This document shows positions 63,689 to 64,000 of a stretch of 64,000 nt of DNA, one piece after another (position 1 is the first letter of the stretch; each line of letters opens with the position of its first letter). The translations under genes and the position numbers were made by a program. The stretch covers positions 514,626-578,625 of the forward strand of contig JALDRC010000001.1 in assembly GCA_031316115.1 (NCBI GenBank), read 5' to 3'. The notes beneath the pieces were generated by a model. That model made no database searches, was not told where the DNA came from, and was given only the letters and a program-made list of their open reading frames with translations. Origin of the DNA: Nitrososphaeraceae archaeon. GTDB lineage: Archaea; Thermoproteota; Nitrososphaeria; Nitrososphaerales; Nitrososphaeraceae.

Positions 63689-63982
63689 ATGAAAAATCGG
63701 AGCAGATATGAAGTTATCGCAGCTATATTATCATCTTGTTTAAGAATGGAAACACGTACCAAAATAATGTACAAAGCTATGCTAAGTAATGATCAATGTA
63801 AGCTTTATATCCAATTTCTATTAAAATGTGGTTTAATCCGAGAAGTAATAAATAGTGAAAAAAGATATTATACAGTCACGGAAAGTGGAAATAAATTTCT
63901 AGCAAATTTTGAAAAATTAAAACAGATGCTTCCTAGCATATTGGAAGGAGATATGGAAGATCAATTTCATTTAACTGTTTGA
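63689..63982 (+). CDS. Winged-helix DNA-binding protein (archaeal HTH_45-like)
   Basis: RYEVIAAILSSC..TKIMYKAMLSNDQCKLYIQFLLKCGLI..YTVTESGNKFL. Confidence 0.88.
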   Translation: MKNRSRYEVIAAILSSCLRMETRTKIMYKAMLSNDQCKLYIQFLLKCGLIREVINSEKRYYTVTESGNKFLANFEKLKQMLPSILEGDMEDQFHLTV

Positions 63983-64000
63983 ACAACAAATGATGAGGAT

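Overview
The window looks like an AT-rich ammonia-oxidising archaeon (Thaumarchaeota/Nitrososphaeria). The inference rests on unsplit Rpo1 and Rpo2, a CdvB/ESCRT-III protein, a biotin-dependent acyl-CoA carboxylase cluster, and an archaeal spc/str-type ribosomal superoperon. The genus is not provable here, though Nitrosocosmicus-like is plausible. Two dense housekeeping blocks (about 1-8 kb and 25.1-64 kb) flank a gene-poor, decayed 17-kb island (about 8.0-25.1 kb). The island ends at tRNA-Ser(GGA), with a decayed thaumarchaeal-type tyrosine integrase next to the tRNA 3' end, an IS5-like transposase, and a decayed 741-bp IS with perfect 19-bp terminal inverted repeats. It carries one large intact gene: a 1772-aa secreted multicopper oxidase built from three repeated cupredoxin blocks, with catalytic Cu motifs in permuted order. 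Other points of interest: a PurF-like protein lacking the catalytic Cys and the PRPP loop; an HTH/ATP-cone/degenerate NrdD-like protein upstream of a class II RNR; a LarB-Mdh-LarC-LarE-NifS nickel-pincer cofactor locus; an uncharacterised set of small genes coupled to the RFC large subunit; an intron-containing tRNA-His; and several hairpins or dyads in intergenic DNA. No CRISPR array or rRNA was seen. All family calls come from reading motifs in the translations; no database search was run.
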